64,000 nucleotides of DNA from an uncultured Bacteroidales bacterium (GCA_947305645.1 CAMZEC010000002.1:1-64000); one strand, 5' to 3'; counted from the stretch's first letter, positions 16,850 to 26,444 are shown. The notes: a model not told the origin generated them from the sequence alone. Translations and numbers: made by a program.

Positions 16850-17938
16850 ATGGCAGAGAATACGCTGCTTGACAAAGTTCTTTCCCTCGAGGGAAAATTC
16901 CAGTCCATTCAGGACCAGCTGTCGGATCCGTCGGTGATGTCCGACATGAAGAAATATGTTCAGCTGAACAAGGATTACAAGGAACTTGAGCCTATTATCA
17001 AGGCCGGGCATGAGTATGAGAAGCTTCTTAGCGACCTTCAGTCGGCAAAGGACATTATGCTGAACGAGAAGGATGAGGAGCTGCGCGAGATGGCCCGTGA
17101 GGAGATTGCGGAGATTGAGCCCAAGATTCCCGACATGGAGCAGAATATCAAGCTTCTGCTGATTCCTGCAGATCCCGACGATTCCAAGAACGCCATCGTG
17201 GAAATCCGCGGCGGTGCCGGAGGCGACGAGGCTGCTATCTTTGCAGGAGACCTTTTCCGTATGTATCAGCATTTTGCCGAGTCCCGCGGCTGGAAGCTGG
17301 AGGTCACCGACCAGGCTCCCGGTACTTCCGGCGGCTTCAAGCAGATAGTCTTCAAGCTCAGCGGCAACGACGGGGTTTACGGAGTGATGAAATATGAGTC
17401 CGGGGTGCATCGCGTCCAACGTGTGCCCCAGACCGAGACCCAGGGCCGAATCCAGACTTCTGCGGCTTCGGTGGCCGTTTTCCCCGAGGCAGGGGAGTTT
17501 GACGTGGATCTTAGCTGGGACGATATCCGTCTGGATCTTTTCTGCTCATCCGGACCCGGCGGCCAGGGAGTCAATACTACCTACTCTGCAGTCCGTCTGA
17601 CCCATATTCCTTCGGGTCTGGTGGTCCAGTGCCAGGAGGAGCGCTCACAGCTTAAGAACAAGGACCGTGCGTTCGAGGAGCTCCGTACCCGTCTGTACAA
17701 TATGGAGCACCAGAAGTACCTCGACGGCATCGCCGCAAAACGCAAGACTATGGTCTCGACTGGCGACCGCAGCGCCAAGATCCGCACCTACAATTATCCG
17801 CAGGGCCGTGTCACCGACCATCGTATCAATTGGAGCATGTACAACCTGCCCGTCTTTATGGACGGCGACATTCAGGAGTGCATAGACCAGCTCCAAATCG
17901 CAGAAAACGCCGAACGCCTCAAGGAGGCCGGGGAATAA
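16850..17938 (+). CDS. prfA: Peptide chain release factor 1
   Basis: A 362-residue class I release factor with the hydrolysis motif GGQ (in [12 protein letters not shown], near 235) and the codon-recognition tripeptide PQT (in VPQTETQG), the RF1 position equivalent to PAT in E. coli and distinct from the SPF of RF2. It ends translation at UAA and UAG. The length is normal. Co-transcribed with the GNAT-like gene just upstream. Confidence 0.96.
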   Translation: MAENTLLDKVLSLEGKFQSIQDQLSDPSVMSDMKKYVQLNKDYKELEPIIKAGHEYEKLLSDLQSAKDIMLNEKDEELREMAREEIAEIEPKIPDMEQNIKLLLIPADPDDSKNAIVEIRGGAGGDEAAIFAGDLFRMYQHFAESRGWKLEVTDQAPGTSGGFKQIVFKLSGNDGVYGVMKYESGVHRVQRVPQTETQGRIQTSAASVAVFPEAGEFDVDLSWDDIRLDLFCSSGPGGQGVNTTYSAVRLTHIPSGLVVQCQEERSQLKNKDRAFEELRTRLYNMEHQKYLDGIAAKRKTMVSTGDRSAKIRTYNYPQGRVTDHRINWSMYNLPVFMDGDIQECIDQLQIAENAERLKEAGE

Positions 17939-17955
17939 TTCTTCGCGAGAGGAGC

Positions 17956-18061
17956 CGAGACCGCACTTTCGGCCTCCTGCGACTTAAAATGCCGGCTCGA
18001 CGCCTTCCAGAAAGGGTCGAGTCGGCAGTATTCTTAATATACCAGCGAAAGTGCTGTCTCG
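17956..18061 (+). repeat. Intergenic nested hairpin element E2
   Basis: An outer inverted repeat of 16 bases with one mismatch (17956-17971, 18046-18061; CGAGACCGCACTTTCG on the left) encloses a second one (about 17990-18001 with 18017-18028; TGCCGGCTCGAC against GTCGAGTCGGCA). It lies between the convergent ends of prfA and the nucleoside phosphorylase gene, so it may act as a two-way terminator, but it lacks a T-run and looks more like an inserted palindromic repeat. Confidence 0.6.
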
Positions 18062-18080
18062 TGCAGTCGCTGGAGCCAGG

Positions 18081-18965
18081 TTACAGCGTACTCATGCGGT
18101 CCACCGCCAATTCCACTAGCTTGCGGATTGCCGGCTTGTAGTCGGGGTTGGAGCTCTGGAGATAGCGGTTTGCTATGATGCAGCAGACGGTGGAGGCATT
18201 GTGGCCCAGATGTGCGGCAAGGCCGGCCAGAGGTGAGCTCTCCATCTCAAAGTTGGTGATGCGGTAATCTTCGCCGCCCTCGGAGAAGCGGAAGCTCTCG
18301 ATGTTCTCGAGCATGTCGGGCATAGCCAGAGGCACGCGGACCACACGGCCCTGGGGTCCGTAGAAACCGCCGGCAGAAATGGTTACACCCTTTACGGTCA
18401 CGTCCTTAAGCAGGTTGATAATCTTGGGGGATGCCTTGACGAAGTAAGGGGAAGGCAGCACGTCCAGCCAGTTCATATGCTTCTTGAACGCCTCTTCAAC
18501 TGCAGGGATAGTGACTTTCTCGCGGTTGGCGTACCAGTTCATGACGCCGTCGAAACCGACGCTGATATGTGCCAGCACATAGCTCCCCAGAGGGATGTCT
18601 GCATGAAGGGCGCCGGAGGTGCCGATACGGAGGATGTTCAGGGCCTTGTGCACGGGCTTCACCTCACGGGTCTTGAAGTCCACGTTGGCAAGGGCGTCGA
18701 GCTCGGTCATGACTATGTCGATGTTGTCGGGCCCGATGCCATGGGAAATGGCAGTAATACGCTTGCCGTTACGCTTGCCGGTGATGGATACGAATTCGCG
18801 GGACTCGTGGCGGAACTCGATGTCTGTGAGGTATTCGCCTATCATGTCCACGCGGGAAGGATCGCCGACCATTATGACATTGTCGGCCAGCTCTTCGGGC
18901 TTCAGGTGAATGTGGAATACGGAACCGTCGCCGTTGATGATTAGTTCGGATTCAGGGATACGCAT
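18081..18965 (-). CDS. Nucleoside phosphorylase (uridine phosphorylase family)
   Basis: A 294-residue protein of the PNP/UDP family: MVGDPSRV near the N-terminus (phosphate site), GTSGAL (near 110), and a FEMESSPLAGL stretch that matches the nucleoside-binding FEMES motif. Such enzymes split uridine or related nucleosides with phosphate for salvage. The frame is open to 19019, but the start at 18965 (MRIPESEL) is preferred because homologues begin just before the PESELIIN motif and it leaves a 13-base gap to the upstream gene. Last gene of a three-gene minus-strand unit with a DUF4293 protein and a LytTR regulator. Confidence 0.87.
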   Translation of the reverse strand: MRIPESELIINGDGSVFHIHLKPEELADNVIMVGDPSRVDMIGEYLTDIEFRHESREFVSITGKRNGKRITAISHGIGPDNIDIVMTELDALANVDFKTREVKPVHKALNILRIGTSGALHADIPLGSYVLAHISVGFDGVMNWYANREKVTIPAVEEAFKKHMNWLDVLPSPYFVKASPKIINLLKDVTVKGVTISAGGFYGPQGRVVRVPLAMPDMLENIESFRFSEGGEDYRITNFEMESSPLAGLAAHLGHNASTVCCIIANRYLQSSNPDYKPAIRKLVELAVDRMSTL

Positions 18966-18978
18966 AATTATTGTGGTT

Positions 18979-19383
18979 TTAACGTTTGTTCCGTTTGCTT
19001 GAGCGGAGCCTGCTGGCACTGCGGACCATAAGCTCGTCGGCCCATATGCCCCTGGCGGCCATCACGTCGAGTATCACTGCGACTATGGGGAACAGCGCAG
19101 GAACGTGGAACAGGGGCTCGTTGCCGGTAATGATGAAATCCACCACCAGCCAGGCCTGCAAGGCCAGAGTCAGCAATGCGGCGAGAACGGTGGTACGCAC
19201 CTGGAACACCCTGATCTTGTAAGTAGTAAGTGCAAGGATGTGCAGCAGGGTGATAAGGATAAGCATGATGAGATATGGCCAGTATGACACGAAGCTTATG
19301 CCTTCCGCCTTGTCACAAAAAAACATGGAAAAGACAAGCGCCGTAGCCAATGCCAAATATAGTGTCTGTACTCTCTGCCACAT
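18979..19383 (-). CDS. DUF4293 family membrane protein
   Basis: A 134-residue protein with about four membrane segments and the family-typical start MWQRVQTLYLALA. DUF4293 proteins are small Bacteroidota membrane proteins of unknown function. The C-terminus is basic (SRLRSSKRNKR). It lies two bases after the LytTR gene and 13 before the nucleoside phosphorylase start, so the three are one operon. Confidence 0.75.
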   Translation of the reverse strand: MWQRVQTLYLALATALVFSMFFCDKAEGISFVSYWPYLIMLILITLLHILALTTYKIRVFQVRTTVLAALLTLALQAWLVVDFIITGNEPLFHVPALFPIVAVILDVMAARGIWADELMVRSASRLRSSKRNKR

Positions 19384-19385
19384 AA

Positions 19386-20276
19386 TCAGAATCTTGAATT
19401 GAAACGGGTAAGCACTGCCTGCTCGTAAGTTTTAGATACGGGGATGCGAGGTGTAGCGTCGCTGTCCAGCTCCACTTCGTAGCCGTCCTTCTGGGAACTC
19501 AGCACGCTCACCTTGCGGATGTTGATGATGTATTTGCGATGGCAGCGAACAAGGTCGCTGTCGGCAAAACTGTCTTCTACGGTCTTCAGGCGGCAACGGA
19601 GCATATATTTCTTAAGCTCGCCGGATACGTCGGTGTACCATACCTGAATGTAATTGTCGTCCGATTCTATGAAGAAAAGGTTGTCGGGGCTGATGGAGAG
19701 CTTGAGTACGCCATTGTTGTCGAACAGGGTTATACGGCGCTCCTCGCTGGGTGTCAGGGGAGCGTCGCTGACCACTTCGTTGTAATTCATCAGGCGTATG
19801 GTGTTATCCTTCTCTTCAATCATAAAGTACTGTGCCATAAGGGCATACGGCACACCTAACGAAAGGCATGTGAAGACTACGGAGCTCAGGCACAGGCGCC
19901 ACAGATCAGTATCTTCCAGGTTTATGACTCCTAGCTTGTCTCCTTCTACCGTAAAGAAGAAATACAGAAGTGCGATTATCAGAATCTCCGCTATATTCCA
20001 GAGGTAATACCTGTAGACCGGGAAGTTGTCTGCATTGCGCTGAATATAGAGCAACACTTTGCTCATGACTATGATAGCCAGCGAAAACAGATAAAAAATT
20101 ACCGTGAATATGAATGCCTCTCCGCGTCCCAGCGCAAACCAGGCGTTATGTGAGATGGGAATGCAGACGAGCAGGAAGATCAGGGAGAAGAAGGCCGCAA
20201 ACATTACGGTCATTATCAACTGGTGTTTACCCAGAAGGAATCTCGGCAGCTGGTCTTTTAGCGCGCGCATAGGCAT
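19386..20276 (-). CDS. Membrane-bound LytTR-family DNA-binding regulator
   Basis: A 296-residue protein. The first 150 or so residues carry about four to five hydrophobic segments. The C-terminal 100 residues form a LytTR domain: FFIESDDNYIQVWY, KYMLRCRLKTVEDSF, RCHRKYIINIRKV and IPVSKTY. LytTR domains bind direct repeats in promoters. The membrane-anchored form without receiver domain is common in Bacteroidota. It has its own -7 element and is divergent from fabF, with the two -7 elements only 12 bases apart. The target genes are unknown. Confidence 0.85.
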   Translation of the reverse strand: MPMRALKDQLPRFLLGKHQLIMTVMFAAFFSLIFLLVCIPISHNAWFALGRGEAFIFTVIFYLFSLAIIVMSKVLLYIQRNADNFPVYRYYLWNIAEILIIALLYFFFTVEGDKLGVINLEDTDLWRLCLSSVVFTCLSLGVPYALMAQYFMIEEKDNTIRLMNYNEVVSDAPLTPSEERRITLFDNNGVLKLSISPDNLFFIESDDNYIQVWYTDVSGELKKYMLRCRLKTVEDSFADSDLVRCHRKYIINIRKVSVLSSQKDGYEVELDSDATPRIPVSKTYEQAVLTRFNSRF

Positions 20277-20283
20277 ATCTCTG

Positions 20284-20291
20284 CAAATATA
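20284..20291 (-). promoter_or_regulatory. -7 promoter element of the LytTR operon, leaderless type
   Basis: Minus strand TATATTTG, ending seven bases before the ATG at 20276. It faces the fabF -7 element at 20304-20311. Confidence 0.6.
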
Positions 20292-20303
20292 GGAAAAAGT
20301 TTG

Positions 20304-20311
20304 TATATTTG
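20304..20311 (+). promoter_or_regulatory. -7 promoter element of fabF
   Basis: TATATTTG followed by GC; the ATG is at 20332, giving a leader of roughly 16 bases. Confidence 0.6.
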
Positions 20312-20331
20312 CGGCCTAATATATTATTGGA

Positions 20332-21582
20332 ATGAAAAGAGTAGCTGTTACCGGACTTGGCGTGATTTCCTGCGTCGGAAACGATGTAAAAACGTTTTGG
20401 GATAATCTCAAAAACGGAGTCTGCGGTCTGGACTATATAACCGAATTTCCCACCGAAGGGCTTCCCGTCAAAATAGCCGGAAAGGTCCGCAATTTCAATC
20501 CCGAGGATTACGGCATGGACAAACCGTTCATCCGCAAGCAGGACCCCTTCACCATCTTTGCGATGGCTGCAGCTTTCCAGGCTATGAAAGACAGCGGCCT
20601 GGTCACCGGCGAGAACATAGAAAACGAAAGGCTCGCCACGTACGTAAGCTCCGGAATCGGAGGCTTCGTGACAATCCAGCGCGAGATCGAAAAGATGGTC
20701 GAAGACCCTACCGGACAGTGGATTTCACCGCTCTTCGTACCTACAATGATTTCTGATATGGCAGGTGGGCAAATCGCCATCAAGTATGGTGCCCAGGGTT
20801 CCTGCATCGATATCGTAACCGCTTGTGCCACAGCGACCCACTCTCTTGGAGAGGCGTTCAGGGCCATTGCCCACGGGTACGCAGACGCCATTATTGCCGG
20901 CGGCACCGACCATTGCGCGATCCCCATCGGCGCCGCTGCATTCGGAAACGCCCGTGCCCTCACCCGCGCGGAGGATCCCAAACACGCCAGCCTTCCGTTC
21001 AACGCCGACCGCGGCGGCTTCGTCATGGCCGACGGTGCCGGAGTCCTCATCCTGGAAGAGTGGGAGCACGCCGTCGCCCGCGGAGCGCACATCTATGCCG
21101 AGATGGTCGGCTACGGCACCACTTGCGACGCTTATCACGCCACCGCACCCCGTCCGGACGGAAGCACCCAGTCCCGCTGCATACGCCAGGCCCTCGATCA
21201 GGCCGGATACTCTTCCGCCGACGACTGCGTCTACGTGAATGCCCACGGAACCGGCACCCAGCTGAACGACGTTGCCGAAACGGCTGCCTGCAAGCTGGCT
21301 TTCGGAGAAGATGCCTACAAGATCCACATCAGCAGCACCAAGTCTATGCACGGACACATGTTCGGAGCCACCGGCGCCGCAGAGGCCATAGCCACCGTGC
21401 TGGCGCTGCGGTACGGCTTAGTGCCTCCCACAATCAACCTGGACAACCCCGATCCCGAGTGCGACCTGGACTACACCCCCAACGTAGCCGTAAAGGCCCC
21501 GCTTACGCTTGGTCTGTCAAATTCCTTCGGCTTCGGCGGGCACAATGCGTGCATCGCCTTCCGCAAAGGCGAAAAGCGATAA
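20332..21582 (+). CDS. fabF: Beta-ketoacyl-ACP synthase II
   Basis: A 416-residue condensing enzyme with the complete catalytic set: Cys165 in TACATATHSLG, His305 in NAHGTGTQLND and His340 in SMHGHMFGATGAAEA, with the conserved Lys shortly before it. It extends acyl-ACP with malonyl-ACP in fatty acid synthesis. Length and motifs match FabF rather than FabB. The usual acpP neighbour is absent, so this may be a second, dispersed paralogue. Divergent from the LytTR operon. Confidence 0.9.
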   Translation: MKRVAVTGLGVISCVGNDVKTFWDNLKNGVCGLDYITEFPTEGLPVKIAGKVRNFNPEDYGMDKPFIRKQDPFTIFAMAAAFQAMKDSGLVTGENIENERLATYVSSGIGGFVTIQREIEKMVEDPTGQWISPLFVPTMISDMAGGQIAIKYGAQGSCIDIVTACATATHSLGEAFRAIAHGYADAIIAGGTDHCAIPIGAAAFGNARALTRAEDPKHASLPFNADRGGFVMADGAGVLILEEWEHAVARGAHIYAEMVGYGTTCDAYHATAPRPDGSTQSRCIRQALDQAGYSSADDCVYVNAHGTGTQLNDVAETAACKLAFGEDAYKIHISSTKSMHGHMFGATGAAEAIATVLALRYGLVPPTINLDNPDPECDLDYTPNVAVKAPLTLGLSNSFGFGGHNACIAFRKGEKR

Positions 21583-21629
21583 CTAAAGGCGAGACCGCAG
21601 ATTCGTGGCCCTGGTATTCTTTTTTTTTC

Positions 21630-21637
21630 TAACTTTG
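21630..21637 (+). promoter_or_regulatory. -7 promoter element
   Basis: TAACTTTG followed by CAGG; the ATG of the lipoprotein gene is at 21665, giving a leader of about 24 bases. A run of T precedes it (21616-21628). Confidence 0.55.
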
Positions 21638-21664
21638 CAGGCGTTAGTTGGTAGAGTTTATATT

Positions 21665-23248
21665 ATGAGAATACTTTCCAGAATCCTTCTGCCCGCCCTC
21701 ATTCTCTGCGGCGCGGTAACTTCCTGCCTTAAATACGACGACGCGGCCATACGCCACGAAATCTCCGAGCTGGACAAGCGTATTAAAGAGCTTGAAAATA
21801 TAGTCAGCACTTACAACGACAACATCCAGAGCGTACAGGCACTCGTTGACGGCGCAAAGGGCTATGTCTTTGTGAAAAAGGTCACGGAAACCGGCGACGG
21901 TTATATTATCACGTTCTCCGACGGCAGCGATGTGACCATCAAGAACGGCGCAGACGGTGCGGACGGCACAACTCCCGCTATTGGAGTGCGTCAGGATTCA
22001 GACGGCATCTGGTACTGGACTCTGAACGGCGAATGGCTGCTCGGCCCCGACCAGAACAAGATGCGCGTGACCGGAGAGAACGGCGCGGACGGCAAAGATT
22101 CAATTGCGCCCATGCTCAAGATAGAGGACGAATACTGGTATATGTCCGTCGACGGCGGCAAGACCTGGGAGAAGATGATAAAGGCTACCGGCGAAGACGG
22201 AGCTCCGGGAGCGAACGGCGGTCTGTTCGAGAAAGTTGAGGTGAATGACAGTTTCGTTTATTTCAAGCTTAAAGACGGCAACGAGTTCACCCTCGGACGC
22301 GGAGCCGGCGGCGTACAAGCAATCTCCGTGATTCCCGACTACGGAGACGGCACCGTCGACGGTAAGGCGGGAGAGTTCAAGATGCGCTTCGAGGTAGTGC
22401 CAGCAAGCGCCGCTGCCAGCCTCGGCGTGCTGCAGGATAAGTGCTTCAGCGTCACGGCTTTCCATGCTCAGACCAAGGCGTACATCGGCGGCCCCATTAA
22501 CCTCCCCATTATCGACAGGTATGTCTTCGACGGCATACTTTACCTTACTGTCAACGGCAGTGCCCTCGGGCAGGCGTTTACAAATCATAACGTGGGTGCT
22601 TCCGCATCACTTACTATAGACGACGGCGTCAATGCCATCACTACCGGCTATTTCCCGTTGTATGAGGACGGAGGCAGGAAGAATGGCCACGCCTACGTGG
22701 ACCTGGGCCTCAGCGTGCTCTGGGCGACCAGCAATATGGGCGCCACGCTGCCGCAGGCTTCCGGCGACTTCTACGCCTGGGGCGAGACCACACCCAAGGG
22801 CAGCTTCGTGTGGGAGAACTACAAGTGGGGCGACCCTCCTACCAAATACAAGGACGACGGACTCGAGCGCCTGGCGGAGAGCGACGACGCTGCCTTCATG
22901 TCCTGGGGACGTCCCTGGAGAATACCCACGAAGGCCGAGATGGACGAGCTGCTGAGCACCGAAAACTGCACATGGTCCTGGACTCCCAGGAACGGCGTGA
23001 ATGGCTATCTGGTGGTCAGCAAGAAGGCCGGCTATGAGGGAAATTCCATCTTCCTGCCTGCAGCCGGTACCAGCTGGAATTCTGAAGTTGTACAGGAGGC
23101 CGATTCCATGGGCTATTACTGGTCCGCAACTGCCAACCTCGGCGAGCCCCACGACGCCTTCATTATCCACATTGCCCAGAACTTCCCGCGTGTGGTCAGC
23201 AACAACCGTGGCGCCGGATGTTCGATACGCCCCGTTTGCGATAAATAG
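21665..23248 (+). CDS. Lipoprotein with DUF4988-like N-region, collagen-like triplets and a FISUMP-like C-domain
   Basis: A 527-residue lipoprotein (lipobox AVTSC, Cys21). After it comes a short coiled coil (about 28-60, DKRIKELENI) and a beta region of the DUF4988 type found at the N-terminus of PL29 lyases and other Bacteroidota surface proteins. It is interrupted by Gly-x-y runs (GADGADGTT, GENGADGKDS, GEDGAPGANG). The C-terminal 200 residues (AYVDLGLSVLWATSNMG to RPVCDK) resemble the Fibrobacter major paralogous/C-lectin-like domain. No lyase domain is present. Probably a surface protein; ligand unknown. The start follows the promoter and signal peptide rather than the longer frame from 21605. 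Confidence 0.7.
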   Translation: MRILSRILLPALILCGAVTSCLKYDDAAIRHEISELDKRIKELENIVSTYNDNIQSVQALVDGAKGYVFVKKVTETGDGYIITFSDGSDVTIKNGADGADGTTPAIGVRQDSDGIWYWTLNGEWLLGPDQNKMRVTGENGADGKDSIAPMLKIEDEYWYMSVDGGKTWEKMIKATGEDGAPGANGGLFEKVEVNDSFVYFKLKDGNEFTLGRGAGGVQAISVIPDYGDGTVDGKAGEFKMRFEVVPASAAASLGVLQDKCFSVTAFHAQTKAYIGGPINLPIIDRYVFDGILYLTVNGSALGQAFTNHNVGASASLTIDDGVNAITTGYFPLYEDGGRKNGHAYVDLGLSVLWATSNMGATLPQASGDFYAWGETTPKGSFVWENYKWGDPPTKYKDDGLERLAESDDAAFMSWGRPWRIPTKAEMDELLSTENCTWSWTPRNGVNGYLVVSKKAGYEGNSIFLPAAGTSWNSEVVQEADSMGYYWSATANLGEPHDAFIIHIAQNFPRVVSNNRGAGCSIRPVCDK

Positions 23249-23258
23249 GAACCGGCGG

Positions 23259-23843
23259 TCAGCTGGCTATCGGATTGTCGGTAGTGTAGCCCTCGCGGAG
23301 CCGTTTCTCTATTGCGGCGGCCATGAGCGCAGGGTCAGGGGCGGATCCTTCGCTCCCTGATGCTTCGCTTCCTCTCAGCATGACAGAGGGGGCCAGGCCG
23401 TACTGCGACCATGGTATGCCGGCGGCCTCTATGAGAAGGCGTAAGTCTATGCCGTTGTCGGCCAGCCAGTCGTGGCTGTAGCTGCCGGAAATGCGGCAGC
23501 AGGCCAGAAGAAAATGCAGGGGGCTTATCTCGTTCGCCTTGCAGCGTGCGGCCTCTATTGCAGCGTGCTGAAGCATCGACTGCGCGGACTCTCCGGGGAG
23601 CACGTTCTCGCGTTCCTCCCATGGCACGGATTCATTTGCGAATACTGCCTCGTCTATTTGCTCTTTAAAGAGCGCTAAATCAATGCCCAGGGCCTCCAGT
23701 GAGCGGCATGCGTCATTGTCTGAATGACGCAGAATTCCCAGCATTATATGGTCGGGACAGACGTTTCGCCAGCCGGTGCGAACTGCCTCGTCGCGGCTGA
23801 ATTCAAGTACCTTAAAAAAAACGTCCGAAAAGCTAAAATCCAT
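23259..23843 (-). CDS. Stand-alone Clp N-terminal (repeat) domain protein
   Basis: A 194-residue protein made of the two Clp-N repeats (about 1-70 with VCPDHIMLGILRH; about 80-145 with ARCKANEISPLHFLLACC), without any AAA ATPase domain. Clp-N domains bind adaptors or substrates of ClpA/ClpC, so a free copy may be an adaptor. After the domain there is a low-complexity stretch (MLRGSEASGSEGSAPDP, about 160-178) that looks repeat-encoded. The ATG at 23843 is preferred over the frame opening at 23870 because a -7-like element ends four bases before it. It is divergent from gyrA. Confidence 0.75.
   Translation of the reverse strand: MDFSFSDVFFKVLEFSRDEAVRTGWRNVCPDHIMLGILRHSDNDACRSLEALGIDLALFKEQIDEAVFANESVPWEERENVLPGESAQSMLQHAAIEAARCKANEISPLHFLLACCRISGSYSHDWLADNGIDLRLLIEAAGIPWSQYGLAPSVMLRGSEASGSEGSAPDPALMAAAIEKRLREGYTTDNPIAS
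23338..23391 (-). repeat. Possible in-frame repeat insertion in the Clp-N gene
   Basis: On the minus strand the sequence contains CTGTCATGCTGAG followed by GAAGCGAAGCATC and GAGCGAAGGATCC, flanked by C-runs. It is simple and G/C-rich, translates to Ser/Gly/Glu-rich sequence, and shares the GCGAAGGATC string with element E4 near 44130. Identification as a dispersed repeat rests on its look only. Confidence 0.45.
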
Positions 23844-23847
23844 GGCA

Positions 23848-23855
23848 CAAAGATG
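23848..23855 (-). promoter_or_regulatory. -7-like promoter element, leaderless type
   Basis: Minus strand CATCTTTG, one base off the consensus, ending four bases before the ATG at 23843. Confidence 0.45.
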
Positions 23856-23878
23856 CACAAAAATTCGCAAATAATTAT

Positions 23879-23886
23879 TATATTTG
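23879..23886 (+). promoter_or_regulatory. -7 promoter element of gyrA
   Basis: TATATTTG; gyrA starts at 23912, giving a leader of about 22 bases. Confidence 0.6.
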
Positions 23887-23911
23887 TACGTTTATAAAGA
23901 TACCTGAATAA

Positions 23912-26431
23912 ATGGATAGTGAAGAAATCGTACATGGCTATATAGAGCCGGTAGAAATAGATCACGAAATGCGCACGGCGTACATCGACTACTCGATGTC
24001 CGTTATCGTATCACGAGCCCTTCCCGACGTCCGCGACGGTCTCAAGCCGGTGCAGCGCAGGGTGCTTTTCGGCATGGACGGCCTGGGCCTCAGCTTCAGC
24101 GGCCAGACAAAGAAATCCGCCCGTATCGTAGGTGAGGTCCTCGGTAAATATCACCCCCACGGAGACTCCAGCGTTTACGATGCAATGGCCCGTCTGGCGC
24201 AGCCCTGGAACCAGCGTTATCCGCTCGTGTTCGGACAGGGTAACTTCGGTTCCATGGACGGAGACCCCGTCGCGGCCATGCGATACACCGAGGCCAAGCT
24301 CGCCAAGATGACGGAAGACATTCTCGCCGACATCGACAAGGACACCGTGGACATGACGCTCAACTTCGACGACTCCCTCCAGGAGCCTACCGTGCTGCCC
24401 ACTAAACTCCCTTTGCTGATGCTCAACGGCTCCGCCGGTATAGCGGTCGGTATGGCTACCAACATGGCTCCCCACAACCTCGGCGAGGTGTGTGACGCCA
24501 TCTGCGCCTACATCGACAACCCCGACATTACCACGGAGGAACTGATGGAGCACGTAAAGGGTCCCGATTTCCCTACCGGAGGCATCATCATGGGCCGCCA
24601 GGGCATCGTGGATGCATACTCCACCGGCCGCGGCAGGGTGGTCGTACGCGCCCGCACCGAGATCGAGGTCGCGGACAACGGCCGTGAGACCATCGTGGTT
24701 ACGGAGATTCCGTACATGGTGAACAAGAAGGACATGATCGCCCACATAGGCGAGCTCGTCCGCGACAAGAAGATAGAGGGCATTGCCGACCTGCTGGAAC
24801 TCACCAGCCGCGAGGGCATACGCATCGAGATACCTCTCAAGATGGGCGCCAACTCCAACGTGGTGCTGAACACCCTGTTCAAGTACACCGCCCTTCAGTC
24901 CAGCTTCGCCATCAACAACGTGGCGCTGGTAAAGGGCCGTCCGCGCACCCTCACCCTCAAGGAGATGATTGCCAACTTCGTGGAATTCCGCCACGAGGTG
25001 GTAGTCCGTCGTACCAGGTTCGAACTGGACAAAGCCCAGAAGCGTGCCCATATCCTGGAAGGTCTGCTCAAGGCCATCGACGTTATCGACGAGATAGTTC
25101 ACATCATCCGTCACTCCAAGAGCGTGGACGACGCCAAGGCCGAGCTCATCGCCACCTTCGGATTTACAGACCTGCAGGCCGCTGCGATCGTTGAAATGCG
25201 TCTCCGCCAGCTGACCGGCCTTGAGAAAGACAGGCTGCAGGCCGAATACGACGACCTGGAGAAGTTCATCGCCCGCTGCCAGGAGATCCTCGCCAGCGAG
25301 AGCGAACAGCTTGCCATCGTAAAGGCTGAGTCCGCCGAAATGAAGGCGAAGTATGGCGACGAACGCCGTACGGAGATTACTCTCAGCGCCGACGAATTCA
25401 ACCCCGAGGACTTCTATCCCGACGAGGACGTGGTCATCACCATCTCCCACATGGGATATATCAAGCGTACCCCGCTCAGCGAGTTCAAGACCCAGAGCAG
25501 GGGAGGCGTGGGCAAGAAGGCCAGCGCCACCCGCGACGAGGACTTCATAGAGCACATCTTCGTTGCCAACATGCATTCCGTGATGCTCTTCTTCACCGAC
25601 AAGGGCGTACGCTACTGCAAGAAGGTTTACGAGCTGCCGGAGGGCACCCGCACGTCAAAGGGCCGTGCCGTCCAGAACCTGCTGTCCATCGACGCAGAGG
25701 ACAAGATCCGCACGTACCTGAACATCCCTCTGCCCAAGAACGCCGATACGGATGCCGAGCGATACGTGATCCTGGTGACCAAGCGCGGAGTGATCAAGAA
25801 GACCGACCTGGCCGACTACACCAACTCCCGCAGCTTCAACAAGGGCATCATTGCCATCAACATCCGTGAAGGAGACGAGCTGCTGGACGCCCTGCTTACC
25901 GACGGCAAGCATGAGATAATGATTGCCGCCCGCAAGGGCCGCTGCTGCCGCTTCGACGAGGAGGCGCTCCGCAGTCTCGGACGCAATTCATCCGGCGTAC
26001 GCGGTATCAATATCGACGATGACGATGAGGTTATAGGAGCTCTTTCCGCCAATCCCGGAGATTCCGATTACGCATCACGTACAGTGCTGGTAGTCAGCGA
26101 GAACGGTTATGGCAAGCGCACCTCTCCGGAGGAGTATCGCAAGACCGCCCGCGGTGCCAAGGGAGTACGTACCATCAACATCACGGAAAAGACTGGCCCG
26201 CTTGTTGCAATCAAGTCGGTAACAGAAGATAACGACCTGATGATAATCAACAAGTCCGGGCTTACCATCAGAATGTCCGTGACCGATATCAGAGTCGCCG
26301 GCCGTGCTACGCAAGGCGTAAGGCTGATCAACATACGCGAGGGAGACTCCATAGCGGCTGTCTGCCCGGTACCGAAGGAAGAAGAACAGGATATTGCTCC
26401 TGAAACTGAAGAAACGCTTGAAACTAATTAA
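23912..26431 (+). CDS. gyrA: DNA gyrase subunit A
   Basis: An 839-residue type IIA topoisomerase subunit. The catalytic Tyr is in AMRYTEAK (near 125). The quinolone region reads [11 protein letters not shown] with the Ser and Asp equivalent to E. coli Ser83 and Asp87 intact, so no classical resistance change. The C-terminal beta-pinwheel has a GyrA-box-like [11 protein letters not shown] (near 530), favouring GyrA over ParC. With GyrB it introduces negative supercoils. A TPR gene follows after 13 bases. Confidence 0.95.
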   Translation: MDSEEIVHGYIEPVEIDHEMRTAYIDYSMSVIVSRALPDVRDGLKPVQRRVLFGMDGLGLSFSGQTKKSARIVGEVLGKYHPHGDSSVYDAMARLAQPWNQRYPLVFGQGNFGSMDGDPVAAMRYTEAKLAKMTEDILADIDKDTVDMTLNFDDSLQEPTVLPTKLPLLMLNGSAGIAVGMATNMAPHNLGEVCDAICAYIDNPDITTEELMEHVKGPDFPTGGIIMGRQGIVDAYSTGRGRVVVRARTEIEVADNGRETIVVTEIPYMVNKKDMIAHIGELVRDKKIEGIADLLELTSREGIRIEIPLKMGANSNVVLNTLFKYTALQSSFAINNVALVKGRPRTLTLKEMIANFVEFRHEVVVRRTRFELDKAQKRAHILEGLLKAIDVIDEIVHIIRHSKSVDDAKAELIATFGFTDLQAAAIVEMRLRQLTGLEKDRLQAEYDDLEKFIARCQEILASESEQLAIVKAESAEMKAKYGDERRTEITLSADEFNPEDFYPDEDVVITISHMGYIKRTPLSEFKTQSRGGVGKKASATRDEDFIEHIFVANMHSVMLFFTDKGVRYCKKVYELPEGTRTSKGRAVQNLLSIDAEDKIRTYLNIPLPKNADTDAERYVILVTKRGVIKKTDLADYTNSRSFNKGIIAINIREGDELLDALLTDGKHEIMIAARKGRCCRFDEEALRSLGRNSSGVRGINIDDDDEVIGALSANPGDSDYASRTVLVVSENGYGKRTSPEEYRKTARGAKGVRTINITEKTGPLVAIKSVTEDNDLMIINKSGLTIRMSVTDIRVAGRATQGVRLINIREGDSIAAVCPVPKEEEQDIAPETEETLETN

Positions 26432-26444
26432 AATTGAATAGACA

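Noticed and set aside
15833-17419. 528-residue open frame antisense to the GNAT-like gene and prfA
   Set aside because: It spans two clear plus-strand genes and reads as low-complexity Leu/His/Val-rich sequence, typical of a shadow frame.
24011-25576. 521-residue open frame antisense to gyrA
   Set aside because: Shadow of the strongly codon-biased gyrA frame; no motif and no promoter of its own.
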